In this document: one piece after another, positions 1 through 9,037 of the stretch
How the letters are laid out: each line of letters starts with the position of its first letter
How positions within the stretch are numbered: position 1 is the stretch's first letter
Assembly (NCBI RefSeq): GCF_000803315.1
Contig: NZ_JRMH01000002.1
Coordinates: 434,001-498,000 of the forward strand
Reading direction: 5' to 3'
DNA length: 64,000 bases
DNA from: Pectobacterium actinidiae
Lineage (GTDB): Bacteria; Pseudomonadota; Gammaproteobacteria; Enterobacterales; Enterobacteriaceae
The notes under the pieces: generated by a model
Databases searched by the model: none
What the model was told of the DNA's origin: nothing
What the model saw: only the letters and a program-made list of their open reading frames with translations
Position numbers and translations under genes: made by a program

Positions 1-1
1 C

Positions 2-706
2 ATGACGGTGCTCATCAGCCTGCTCTGGGTCATGTACAACATGACCATTTTAGGCGGAGCCGTCGCGGTTGCCGTAGAAGCGAAGCAGGTGCGTCAGGCA
101 CACCGGGTGGAAATGTCGATGTCCGCCGCGATTCTGCGCCCCGACGGTCATCTGTTCCCCTGCGTGCTGCGTGACTATTCCGATGGCGGTGTCGGCGTTG
201 AAGCGCGTGAATCTGGCATTGTTCAGGTCGGGGACAGCGTCTCGCTGTTGTTAAAACGCGGCCAGCAGGAATACGCCTTCCCGTTCAGCGTCACCCGCGC
301 GTTCGACAACAAAATTGGCCTGCGCATGACCAACCTGACCATTCGCCAGCATATTGATTTCATTCAATGTACGTTTGCCCGCGCCGACACCTGGGCGCTC
401 TGGCAAGACAGCTTCCCGCAGGATAAACCGGTCGAAAGTCTGGTTGATGTGCTGGCTCTCGGCTTTCGCGGCTACTTACGTCTGGCCGATTACGCGCCGC
501 CCGTCATACGCAACATTATTCTGGCCTTCCTCAACATCGTGGTGTGGGTTGTGTCATTCATCCCGCGCTATGTGGGGAAACGCACCCTAACAGGCCAGTC
601 AGGCGCTGCGCTGCCGGAAAACATCAGACATCAGGGCAAGACACCGTCTGCCCATGAAACGCGATTTGCACAAGAGAACCTGTTTACAGAAAAGACAGTG
701 GCTTAA
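2..706 (+). CDS. bcsA: Cellulose synthase catalytic subunit BcsA, C-terminal part (cut by window edge)
   Basis: This is the last ~234 residues of BcsA, the inner-membrane glycosyltransferase that polymerises UDP-glucose into cellulose and is switched on by cyclic-di-GMP. The visible part begins in a transmembrane helix and continues into a PilZ domain. The c-di-GMP motif is seen as RQAHR (RxxxR) followed by DYSDGG (D/NxSxxG). A further hydrophobic helix near residues 165-185 is followed by a polar tail. The catalytic domain lies upstream of the window, so the Met at position 2 is internal and not the start. bcsB follows after 74 bp, consistent with one operon bcsA-B-Z-C. Confidence 0.93.
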   Translation: MTVLISLLWVMYNMTILGGAVAVAVEAKQVRQAHRVEMSMSAAILRPDGHLFPCVLRDYSDGGVGVEARESGIVQVGDSVSLLLKRGQQEYAFPFSVTRAFDNKIGLRMTNLTIRQHIDFIQCTFARADTWALWQDSFPQDKPVESLVDVLALGFRGYLRLADYAPPVIRNIILAFLNIVVWVVSFIPRYVGKRTLTGQSGAALPENIRHQGKTPSAHETRFAQENLFTEKTVA

Positions 707-780
707 TTGCCATTCACAGGCCGTGATCAACGGTCTTTCTCCCGACAACGAGAAAGCCCCTTAACATTGATGATGACACG

Positions 781-3111
781 ATGACGAAAAAAATAATCTG
801 GTTCACCGCATTGGCTTTAGGCGTCAGCTCATTATCTCAGGCTGTCACCACGCCGAACGCACAAACACCCGCCGAAGGGGGCGTGGCCCAGCCGCCTGCC
901 AATGCTGCCAACGCAACACCCGCGACGACGAGCATGCCTGCGATCCCGCTGGTGCAGCCGCCGGCCAACGCCGCCGTACGCAATGTGGTGATGCCATTTG
1001 CGCAAATTGCGCCTGCGCCGGGCACCTTTGCGCTACGCGGCATTAATCCCGACGGACAGATTGAGTTTGGCGTTCGCAGCGACGAAGTCGTCACACAGGC
1101 TTCACTCGACCTCGAATTTACCCCGTCACCGGCGCTGATCCCCACCGAGTCGCATATCAAGGTTTACCTGAACAATGAGCTCATGGGCGTCACCACGATT
1201 AGCAAAGAGCAGATGGGGAAATCCAACCGCGTGCGCATTCCTATCGATCCGCGCTACATCACGGACTTTAACCGCATGCAGTTGGTGTTCGTCGGCCATT
1301 ATCAGAACATCTGTGAAAACCCGGCCAGCACCAGCCTGTGGCTGGATGTCAGCAAAGCCAGCGCGCTCAATCTGCAATTCCAGAAGCTGACGCTGAAAAA
1401 CGATCTGTCGCCGTTCCCTGCGCCGTTTTTTGACAGCCGCGATACCCGCCCGCTAACGCTACCCATCGTCTTTGCCGGCCAGCCGGATCTGGTGCAGCAG
1501 CGTGCCGCCGCGGTGCTCGCCTCCTGGTTTGGCAGCAAAGCACAATGGCGTGGGCAGTCTTTCCCTGCCCTCTTCAACCAGTTGCCAACGAGTCACGGTA
1601 TTGTGTTCGCCACCAACGATAAGCGGCCGGATTTCCTGCGTGACTCCCCCGCCGTGAACGGACCAACGGTGTCTATCATCAGCCACCCCAACGATCCTCA
1701 CATTAAACTACTGCTGGTGCAGGGGCGTGATGATAATGAACTGCTTACCGCCGTGCAGGGCATCGCACAGGGGAACGCGCTATTCCGTGGGCAAAGCGTC
1801 ACGATCGATAAGGTCGAACAACTCGCCCCACGGCAGCCGTATGATGCACCAAACTGGGTGCGCACCGATCGCCCGATGACCTTCGCCGAACTACAGCAAT
1901 ATAATGAACAGCTGCAAACCGACGGTATCGTGCCTCGACCGATTTCACTGACCATGAACCTGCCGCCTGATCTGTTTATGGTTCGCAGTCAGGGCATCGA
2001 TATGCGCCTGAAATATCGTTACACGGCGCCGCAAATTCAGGACGGATCGCGCCTGAGCATCAACCTGAACAACCAGTTCGTACAGGCCTTCTCGCTGGTA
2101 CCAGAACAGGACCAGAATTCCCTGTTGATGCGCCTACCGCTCACGCAGGGGCTATGGGATTCCGACAAGAGTCTGTCCATTCCGGCGCTGAAACTGGGTA
2201 CCACCAACCAGTTGCGCTTTGATTTCAATTACACCACGCTGCTTTCCAGCGGCACCGCCGACCGCTGTGAAACCTATACGCCGGTCGTCAATCACGCCGT
2301 CATCGACAGCAATTCGACCATTAATTTCTCTGGCTATCGCCACTTTATGGCGATGCCGGATCTGCGCGCCTTCGCCAATGCCGGCTACCCGTTCAGCCGA
2401 CTGGCTGACCTGTCACAAACGCTGGTGCTGGTGAACAAACAACCACAACCGGCTCAGGTCAGCGCGCTGCTGAATGCCATCGGCAACATTGGGGCGCAAA
2501 CCGGCTACCCGGCGCTGGCGGTACAACTCAGCGATGACTGGACGCAGATAGATAAGCAGGACAGCGATATTTTGATGATCGGCGCTATCCCGCCGGAGCT
2601 GCACGACAGCAGCAAAATCAACCTGCTGGTCGAGCAAACGCAAAGCTGGATTAAGCAGCCGATACGCCAGACTGCTGTTCTGGACATGGATGCGCCCGAA
2701 TCTGACGCGACGCCAGACAGCAAGGCCACCGTCAGCGGTGACGGCCCAATGTCGGCGATTATCGGCTTCCAGTCCCCGTATCACGACCAGCGTAGCGTCG
2801 TCGCGCTACTCGCCGATAGCCCGCAGGGCTATACGCTACTCAATAACACGCTGATCGACAGCGAAAAAAGAGCCTCACTGTTCGGTTCCGTTTCCGTCAT
2901 CCGTGAATCGGGCATCAATAATCTGCGCGTCGGTGACGTTTACTACGTCGGCCACCTGCCGTGGTGGGAACGTATCTGGCACGCCTTGGCGCAGCATCCC
3001 GTCTGGCTGGCTATTATGTCCACCGTCACCGTCATTATTGTCGCCTGGCTGCTATGGCGTAGTCTGAAATTCTTCAGTCGCCGCCGCCTATCGCCGGATG
3101 AAAGGGACTAA
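781..3111 (+). CDS. bcsB: Cellulose synthase regulatory/periplasmic subunit BcsB
   Basis: BcsB (776 aa) is the periplasmic partner of BcsA; it guides the glucan through the periplasm and its C-terminal helix is needed for BcsA activity. It begins with a signal peptide (MTKKIIWFTALALGVSS) followed by a Pro/Ala-rich linker. The long periplasmic region has the family's alternating carbohydrate-binding and flavodoxin-like domains. It ends with one transmembrane helix (about residues 738-760) and a basic cytoplasmic tail. Length is normal for enterobacterial BcsB. The stop is followed 6 bp later by the bcsZ start. No disruption is seen. Confidence 0.95.
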   Translation: MTKKIIWFTALALGVSSLSQAVTTPNAQTPAEGGVAQPPANAANATPATTSMPAIPLVQPPANAAVRNVVMPFAQIAPAPGTFALRGINPDGQIEFGVRSDEVVTQASLDLEFTPSPALIPTESHIKVYLNNELMGVTTISKEQMGKSNRVRIPIDPRYITDFNRMQLVFVGHYQNICENPASTSLWLDVSKASALNLQFQKLTLKNDLSPFPAPFFDSRDTRPLTLPIVFAGQPDLVQQRAAAVLASWFGSKAQWRGQSFPALFNQLPTSHGIVFATNDKRPDFLRDSPAVNGPTVSIISHPNDPHIKLLLVQGRDDNELLTAVQGIAQGNALFRGQSVTIDKVEQLAPRQPYDAPNWVRTDRPMTFAELQQYNEQLQTDGIVPRPISLTMNLPPDLFMVRSQGIDMRLKYRYTAPQIQDGSRLSINLNNQFVQAFSLVPEQDQNSLLMRLPLTQGLWDSDKSLSIPALKLGTTNQLRFDFNYTTLLSSGTADRCETYTPVVNHAVIDSNSTINFSGYRHFMAMPDLRAFANAGYPFSRLADLSQTLVLVNKQPQPAQVSALLNAIGNIGAQTGYPALAVQLSDDWTQIDKQDSDILMIGAIPPELHDSSKINLLVEQTQSWIKQPIRQTAVLDMDAPESDATPDSKATVSGDGPMSAIIGFQSPYHDQRSVVALLADSPQGYTLLNNTLIDSEKRASLFGSVSVIRESGINNLRVGDVYYVGHLPWWERIWHALAQHPVWLAIMSTVTVIIVAWLLWRSLKFFSRRRLSPDERD

Positions 3112-3117
3112 CGCACC

Positions 3118-4233
3118 ATGCCGCACGGGCTGCGCTACCTGATCCCCACGCTGCTGTGGCTATGGGCTTCCCTGGCCACCGCCGCGAGCTGCGATTGGCC
3201 AGCCTGGGAGCAGTACAAGCAGCATTACATCAGCGCGGAAGGACGGGTGATTGATACCTCAACACCCAATAAAATCACCACGTCCGAAGGGCAAAGCTAC
3301 GCCATGTTCTTTGCGCTGGTCGCCAACGATCGCGTGATGTTTGATCGGCTGCTGCAATGGACGGAAAACAACCTGTCCGCGGGCGATTTACGCACTAACC
3401 TGCCCGCCTGGTTATGGGGAGAAAGCCCCGATAAACACTGGACAGTGCTGGATCCGAATTCCGCTTCCGATGCCGACCTGTGGATTGCCTATAGCCTGCT
3501 TGAAGCCGGTCGGCTGTGGAAAGAAGCACGCTATCAAACGCTGGGCACCGCATTGCTCGCACGCATCGCCAAGGAAGAGGTGGTTAACATTCCGGGGCTG
3601 GGCGTGATGCTGTTACCCGGCAAAGTGGGTTTCGTAGAGAAAGACAGCTGGCGCTTGAACCCCAGCTATCTTCCACCACAGCTGCTGGCTCGATTTGCTC
3701 CGCTGGATGAGAAGTGGAAAGCGATGCAGCGCACCACACAGCGCCTGCTGTTAGAAACCGCGCCAAAAGGGTTCTCGCCTGACTGGGTCATCTGGCAAAA
3801 AGGCAAAGGCTGGCAGCCCGATACCACCAAACCCAATGTCGGCAGCTATGACGCCATCCGCGTCTATCTGTGGGCGGGGATGATGGCCAACAGCAGCAAA
3901 GGGAAAACCGACTTGCTCAAACAGTTTCAGCCGATGATTCAGCAGACGATCCAGCAAGGGCGACCGCCTGAAAAAGCGGATACCGCGACAGGCACTGTTA
4001 CCGGACAGGGATCGGTAGGCTTTTCCGCTTCACTGCTTCCGATGCTATCCCGTCAATCGAATGCGCTGGCCGTCCAGCGCCAGCGGCTCGCCGACAATCC
4101 ACCGGGTGACGATGCCTATTTCTCTGCCTCTCTGACGCTCTTTGGTCAGGGATGGGATCAAAAGCGCTACCGCTTCACGTCACAAGGCCAACTTTTACCG
4201 TCCCGGGGCAGCCAATGCACAACAACACCTTAA
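3118..4233 (+). CDS. bcsZ: Periplasmic endo-1,4-beta-glucanase BcsZ (GH8)
   Basis: BcsZ (371 aa) is the family-8 cellulase that trims cellulose in the periplasm during secretion. A signal peptide ends near TAAS at residue 24. The GH8 acid Glu57 lies in TTSEGQSYAMFF. A conserved Asp is seen in NSASDADLWIAYSL, and a third acidic residue in GSYDAIRVYLW. The gene starts 6 bp after bcsB, and its 3' end overlaps the likely bcsC start by 19 bp, which suggests translational coupling. The order bcsB-bcsZ-bcsC is that of E. coli-type operons. Confidence 0.95.
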   Translation: MPHGLRYLIPTLLWLWASLATAASCDWPAWEQYKQHYISAEGRVIDTSTPNKITTSEGQSYAMFFALVANDRVMFDRLLQWTENNLSAGDLRTNLPAWLWGESPDKHWTVLDPNSASDADLWIAYSLLEAGRLWKEARYQTLGTALLARIAKEEVVNIPGLGVMLLPGKVGFVEKDSWRLNPSYLPPQLLARFAPLDEKWKAMQRTTQRLLLETAPKGFSPDWVIWQKGKGWQPDTTKPNVGSYDAIRVYLWAGMMANSSKGKTDLLKQFQPMIQQTIQQGRPPEKADTATGTVTGQGSVGFSASLLPMLSRQSNALAVQRQRLADNPPGDDAYFSASLTLFGQGWDQKRYRFTSQGQLLPSRGSQCTTTP

Positions 4234-7200
4234 ACTGGCTGCGTGTCCTCCCGTTATTGCTGGTTGCTGCACCGCAGGCATACAGCGAGGATACCGCGCC
4301 ACCAGAGCAATTTCTGATGGAACAGGTACGTCTGGGAGAAGCCAGCAACAAAGACGAACTCGTGCGTCAGTCGCTCTTTCGACTGGAACTTATCGCTCCA
4401 AATAACCCTGAAGTGATAGCCGCCAAATTACGGCTGTCGATGCGTCAGGGCGATCAGACGCAGGCTCGTCAGCTGTTGGAGAAACTGAAAACGCTGGCAC
4501 CCGATTCCACTGCCTATCGCCATGCAAGCATGATACTGGCACTGACGCAGGAAGAGATGCGCCAGCAGCTACAGAAGGCACGCTCGCTATCTACCGCCGG
4601 ACGCTACGCGGAAGCCAAAGTGGAATACGACGCACTCTTTCACGGCGAGCCGCCAACGCTCGATCTCGCCGTGGAGTATTGGCGCATGGTTTCCTATTTA
4701 CCAAATCAGGCATCGACCGCAATTAAGCAACTGAGCGCGCTGGATCAGGTTTACCCTGACAACGTTCCGCTGCGCCTGGCGTTATCATACTTGCTCTTTA
4801 CTCAGGATAGTAATGAGCAGACCTATCCTTTGCTGAAACAGCTGGCTAACGCTCCCGTTGGACGCAGTCAGGCTGCGTCGCTATGGCTGGCAATCATTCA
4901 GCGAATGCCCGTCACGCCGCAGAGCGTGGCAGAGTTAAATCGCTTTCTGACCCTATTTAATGAAGGAAAACAGGCAGAAACCGCGCGCAAAGCGCTCAAC
5001 CGCCAGCAAAAAATGTTAGCTGACGCGACCTATCAGGCACGCCTCCGTAGTCTGGCACAGGTTGGAAGCGGCGGTGGCGACAGCACCATACTCAATGAAC
5101 TGAATAAAGCGCTGTCTGCCACGCCCAATACACCGGAACTGATCGGCGCGGTGGCTCTGGTTTATCTGCGCGAAGGCGATCGAAAAAAAGCGCTGGAACA
5201 GTTTCAGAAGGCATTACAGGTGGATATGAGCCGTCTGCACAGCGGCAGATGGGAAGGACTCATCCAAAATACGCAAGACTGGACCACCATTGCGAAAGGT
5301 GACAATGCATTGAAAGCCAACAATCTGGCGCTGAACTGGCTGCGCCTTCTCCCGTTATTGCTGGTGACTGCGCCGCAGGCATACAGCGCAGAAACCGCAT
5401 CGCCAGAGCAGTTTCTGATGGAACAGGTGCGCCTGGGAGAAGCCAGTAACAAAGACGATCTTGTCCGCCAGTCGCTCTATCGTCTGGAACTTATCGACCC
5501 AGATAACCCCGAGGTTATTGCCGCCAAATTACGGCTGGTACTGCGTCAAGGCGATCAGGCGCAGGCGCGCCAGCAGTTGGAAAGGCTGAAGACTGTGGCG
5601 CCCGACTCGGCTTTCTATCGTCAGGCAGAAATGACACTGGCGCTGACGCAGGAAACCGCGCGTCAACAGTTACAACAGGCGCGTTTACTGTCTACCGCCG
5701 GACGTTACCCAGAATCCAAAGCACAGTACGATGCGCTCTTTCACGGTGAGCCGCCAACGCTCGATCTCGCCGTTGAGTATTGGCGTCTGGTCTCTCGCTT
5801 GCCGAATCAGGAAACGGTCGCGATTAAGCAACTGGAAGCGCTGGATCAGATTTACCCGGATAACGTTCCGCTGCGCATGGTGTTATCACGCTTGTACTTT
5901 AGCCAAAACCTCAATGAGCGGGCTTACCCTTTATTGGAACAACTTTCTAATGATCCTGTCGGACGCAGTCAGGCCGCATCGCTATGGCTGGAAATCATTG
6001 GCCGAATGCCCGTCACGTCGCAGAGTGTAGCGGAACTCAACCGCTTCCTGACCGTATTCAAAGACGGTGAACAGGCAGAAACTGCACGCAAAGAGCTCAA
6101 CCGCCAGCAGGGAATGATGGCCGATCCGACCTATCAGGCGCGGCTCCACAGTCTCGCACAGGTGGACAGCGGCGGCGGCAATAGCGCCACGATCAATGAA
6201 CTGAATAAAGCGCTGACCGCCACGCCAAACGATCCTGAGCTGATCGGCGCAGTGGGTCTGGTTTACCTGCGCGCAGGCGATCGCGCAAAAGCGCTGACAC
6301 AGTTTCAGAAAGCATTGCAGGCGGATACTGATCGCCTCAACAGCGGTAAATGGGAAGGGCTCATCCAAAGCACGCAATATTGGAACACGATTGCGGAAGG
6401 CGACAACGCGCTAAAAGCGAACAACCTACCGCTGGCGCGGCAGAAATATCAGCAGGCGCGCCAGATGGATAACACCAACGCCTATGCGCTAATTGGTCTG
6501 GGTGATGTCGCCGTTGCCAGTAAGAATGATGCCGCCGCCCAGCCGTTCTATCAGCAGGCCTTGCGCCTTGAACCCGGCAATGACAACGCCTTGCGCGGCC
6601 TGGTCGGCATTTATCAGCGGCAGTCGCCGGAGAAAGCACTCGCTTACCTCAACAGCCTGTCACCCAGCCAGCAGAATGCGATGCGAGAGCCGCTTGCCGC
6701 ACTGCGGCTCGATATCCTGAAACAGCAGGCGGACAGACTTTCAGAACAACAGCAGTGGGCGCAGGCGGAGGAGAAGTATCGTCAGGCGAACCAGCAGGAT
6801 CCGAACGATGTGTGGCTGGCCTATCGCTATGCTCAGACGCTGCGCCAGTTGGGACAAACGCAGCAGGCGGACAGTGTGGTACAGCGTGCGACGTCTATTC
6901 CCCTAACCAACGCGGAAAAAAATTACGTTTATTCACTTTATCTGTCGTCCACCAATCGCGATGAGCAAGCACTCGCTCACCTGAACACGCTTCCCACAGC
7001 ACAGTGGAGCGACGATATGCGCGACTTATCCCAACGTTTGACGATGCAAACCACGTTAGCTAAAGCGGAAGCGATACGCGACGCGGGTGACGAATCCGCC
7101 GCTATCGCTTTCCTCCGTCAGCAACCGGCTGACACCCGCATCGATCTCCTGCTGGCAGACTGGGCGCTGGCGCGAGGTGAATACGCTACCGCGCTGGCGG

Positions 7201-8810
7201 ATTATCAGCGCATCCGCTCGCGGGAACCACAGAACCCCGATGCACAACTGGGGGAAATCGAGGCGTTTATCGCACAGGGTCAGCAAGATGACGCGCGTCA
7301 ACGTCTGAACCAGCTCCCAGTACAGGCCGCGGATACCCTCAACACGCAGCGGCGCGTCGCCAACGCCTGGCAAGCGGTCGGGGATCCGCAAAAATCGGCG
7401 GCTCTTTTCCGTCAGCTAAAAATCGAGGCGCAGAAAGAGCCTGTCGGCCAGACTACTATCAATCAAACGACAGCGCTGGTTTACCGCGATGCGGCACGCG
7501 TTGAACAGCAGCAGTCCCAACCTGAGCAAGCGCAGCAGGACTACAAACAGGCAATGGTTGCCAGCGGCATTACCCCCACGCTGCCACAAAGCGACGATGA
7601 TTACACCCGGCTAACGCGCAATCAGGCAGGGGACGACTGGCTGCAACGCGGCATCCGTGCCGATGCCGCAGACCTGTACCGCAAGCAGGATATTACCGTC
7701 ACCCTTGACCACGATTACTCGGGTTCGAGCGGGACAGGCGGGATTTCCGATCTGAGCGCCCACAATACCCTGTTGCAGATAGACATGCCGCTGTATGACG
7801 GCCGCGCCTTCTTCCGCACCGATACCGTACAGATGAATGCCGGCACCTTCTCAGCGGACAGCAACGGTGCCTATCGGGAAACCTTCGGCACCTGTGCCAC
7901 GCAGGACTGCTTCGACGGCAAATCGCAGAAAGCCACCGGCACCAGCGTCGCCGCAGGCTGGAAGAACGATCGCTGGTCAGCGGATATCGGTACCACGCCG
8001 CTTGGCTTTGATGTCGTCGACATCGTCGGCGGCGCAAGCTACAGCGGTGACTGGCGGCAAATCGGCTGGACGGCGACGGCATCGCGCCGCCCAATATCCA
8101 GCTCATTACTCGCCTTCGGCGGCACCAAAGATCCGGGAACGGGCATGACCTGGGGCGGCGTGCGTGCCACAGGCGTCAGCCTCGGGCTGAGCTACGATCG
8201 GGGCGAAGCGCACGGCGTTTGGAGTGATTTCAGCGTCCACCAGATCACCGGTAAGAACGTGGCCGATAATGACCGCGCCCGCGCCATGGCAGGTTATTAC
8301 TACAAGCTGATTAACGAGGATAACCGACGCGTCACGGTCGGCCTCAACAGCATGTGGTGGCGTTATCAGAAGGATTTAAGCGGTTACTCGCTCGGTCAAG
8401 GCGGCTACTACAGCCCACAGCAATACCTCTCGCTGGGTGTACCGGTGAACTATCGGCAGCGGACGGAAAACTGGTCGTGGGAACTCGGCGGATCGCTGTC
8501 GTGGTCACGTTCCTCCACGAAAGATCAGCGGCGCTATCCGCTAGTCGGCCTGCTTGGCAGCGCCGCATTAACCGACAGAGACGCTATCGAAACAGGCAGC
8601 AGCAGTTCCGGCTTCGGTTACACGGCGCGTGCCGTCGTCGAACGCCGCCTCAGCTCACACTGGACGCTGGGTGTCGGTATCGACATTCAGCAAGCGAAGG
8701 ACTACACCCCCAGCCACGGCCTGATCTATGTGCGCTACTCCGCCTCCGGCTGGCAGGGCGATCTCGACAGCCCACCGCAGCCGCTTACACCGTACGCGGA
8801 CTTTAAGTAG
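4215..8810 (+). CDS. bcsC: Cellulose export outer-membrane protein BcsC with an internally duplicated TPR region
   Basis: BcsC carries the glucan through a periplasmic TPR scaffold and a C-terminal outer-membrane beta-barrel. I place the start at ATG 4215 (MHNNTLNWLRVLPLLL), which gives a clean signal peptide ending near AYS; an in-frame ATG at 4152 lies deeper inside bcsZ. The protein is 1,531 aa. E. coli BcsC is about 1,157 aa, and the excess equals one 367-residue unit repeated in tandem. The repeated unit includes the hydrophobic core of the signal peptide, so a second one (LNWLRLLPLLLVTAPQAYS) sits at residues ~373-391. After the repeats come normal TPRs and, from ~1150, the barrel domain. 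The frame is open throughout, so the gene may be functional. Confidence 0.93.
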   Translation: MHNNTLNWLRVLPLLLVAAPQAYSEDTAPPEQFLMEQVRLGEASNKDELVRQSLFRLELIAPNNPEVIAAKLRLSMRQGDQTQARQLLEKLKTLAPDSTAYRHASMILALTQEEMRQQLQKARSLSTAGRYAEAKVEYDALFHGEPPTLDLAVEYWRMVSYLPNQASTAIKQLSALDQVYPDNVPLRLALSYLLFTQDSNEQTYPLLKQLANAPVGRSQAASLWLAIIQRMPVTPQSVAELNRFLTLFNEGKQAETARKALNRQQKMLADATYQARLRSLAQVGSGGGDSTILNELNKALSATPNTPELIGAVALVYLREGDRKKALEQFQKALQVDMSRLHSGRWEGLIQNTQDWTTIAKGDNALKANNLALNWLRLLPLLLVTAPQAYSAETASPEQFLMEQVRLGEASNKDDLVRQSLYRLELIDPDNPEVIAAKLRLVLRQGDQAQARQQLERLKTVAPDSAFYRQAEMTLALTQETARQQLQQARLLSTAGRYPESKAQYDALFHGEPPTLDLAVEYWRLVSRLPNQETVAIKQLEALDQIYPDNVPLRMVLSRLYFSQNLNERAYPLLEQLSNDPVGRSQAASLWLEIIGRMPVTSQSVAELNRFLTVFKDGEQAETARKELNRQQGMMADPTYQARLHSLAQVDSGGGNSATINELNKALTATPNDPELIGAVGLVYLRAGDRAKALTQFQKALQADTDRLNSGKWEGLIQSTQYWNTIAEGDNALKANNLPLARQKYQQARQMDNTNAYALIGLGDVAVASKNDAAAQPFYQQALRLEPGNDNALRGLVGIYQRQSPEKALAYLNSLSPSQQNAMREPLAALRLDILKQQADRLSEQQQWAQAEEKYRQANQQDPNDVWLAYRYAQTLRQLGQTQQADSVVQRATSIPLTNAEKNYVYSLYLSSTNRDEQALAHLNTLPTAQWSDDMRDLSQRLTMQTTLAKAEAIRDAGDESAAIAFLRQQPADTRIDLLLADWALARGEYATALADYQRIRSREPQNPDAQLGEIEAFIAQGQQDDARQRLNQLPVQAADTLNTQRRVANAWQAVGDPQKSAALFRQLKIEAQKEPVGQTTINQTTALVYRDAARVEQQQSQPEQAQQDYKQAMVASGITPTLPQSDDDYTRLTRNQAGDDWLQRGIRADAADLYRKQDITVTLDHDYSGSSGTGGISDLSAHNTLLQIDMPLYDGRAFFRTDTVQMNAGTFSADSNGAYRETFGTCATQDCFDGKSQKATGTSVAAGWKNDRWSADIGTTPLGFDVVDIVGGASYSGDWRQIGWTATASRRPISSSLLAFGGTKDPGTGMTWGGVRATGVSLGLSYDRGEAHGVWSDFSVHQITGKNVADNDRARAMAGYYYKLINEDNRRVTVGLNSMWWRYQKDLSGYSLGQGGYYSPQQYLSLGVPVNYRQRTENWSWELGGSLSWSRSSTKDQRRYPLVGLLGSAALTDRDAIETGSSSSGFGYTARAVVERRLSSHWTLGVGIDIQQAKDYTPSHGLIYVRYSASGWQGDLDSPPQPLTPYADFK
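4230..6431 (+). repeat. Tandem in-frame duplication of 1,101 bp inside bcsC
   Basis: Copy 1 spans 4230-5330 and copy 2 spans 5331-6431, each exactly 1,101 bp (367 codons). Both begin at LNWLR and end at KANNL. By eye roughly four in five residues match, so the duplication is not brand new, and both copies keep the reading frame. The first block covers the hydrophobic core of the signal peptide plus the N-terminal TPR repeats. After copy 2 the sequence continues with ARQKYQQARQMD, which is the expected unduplicated BcsC sequence. Confidence 0.93.
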
Positions 8811-9037
8811 CATAGGCATTAACAAGCAATGAGATGTCGATACTCTTAAAACACACTTGAATCGCCTAAACACAACATAATTTTAGTTACGGGAACAACA
8901 TCAATATTTTTAGCCATTTATTTCTGCATGACGGATTAAAGATACACAACATGATGAAGACATATTTATTTTTATCACTCTCTTTATATAAAAATTATTA
9001 ACAATTTATTTCCCTATTTCATAATCTATTATTCAAT

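Noticed and set aside
7699..8106. Long antisense open frame inside bcsC
   Set aside because: Arg/Ser-rich low-complexity translation typical of the opposite strand of a GC-rich gene; no ribosome site and no relation to neighbours.
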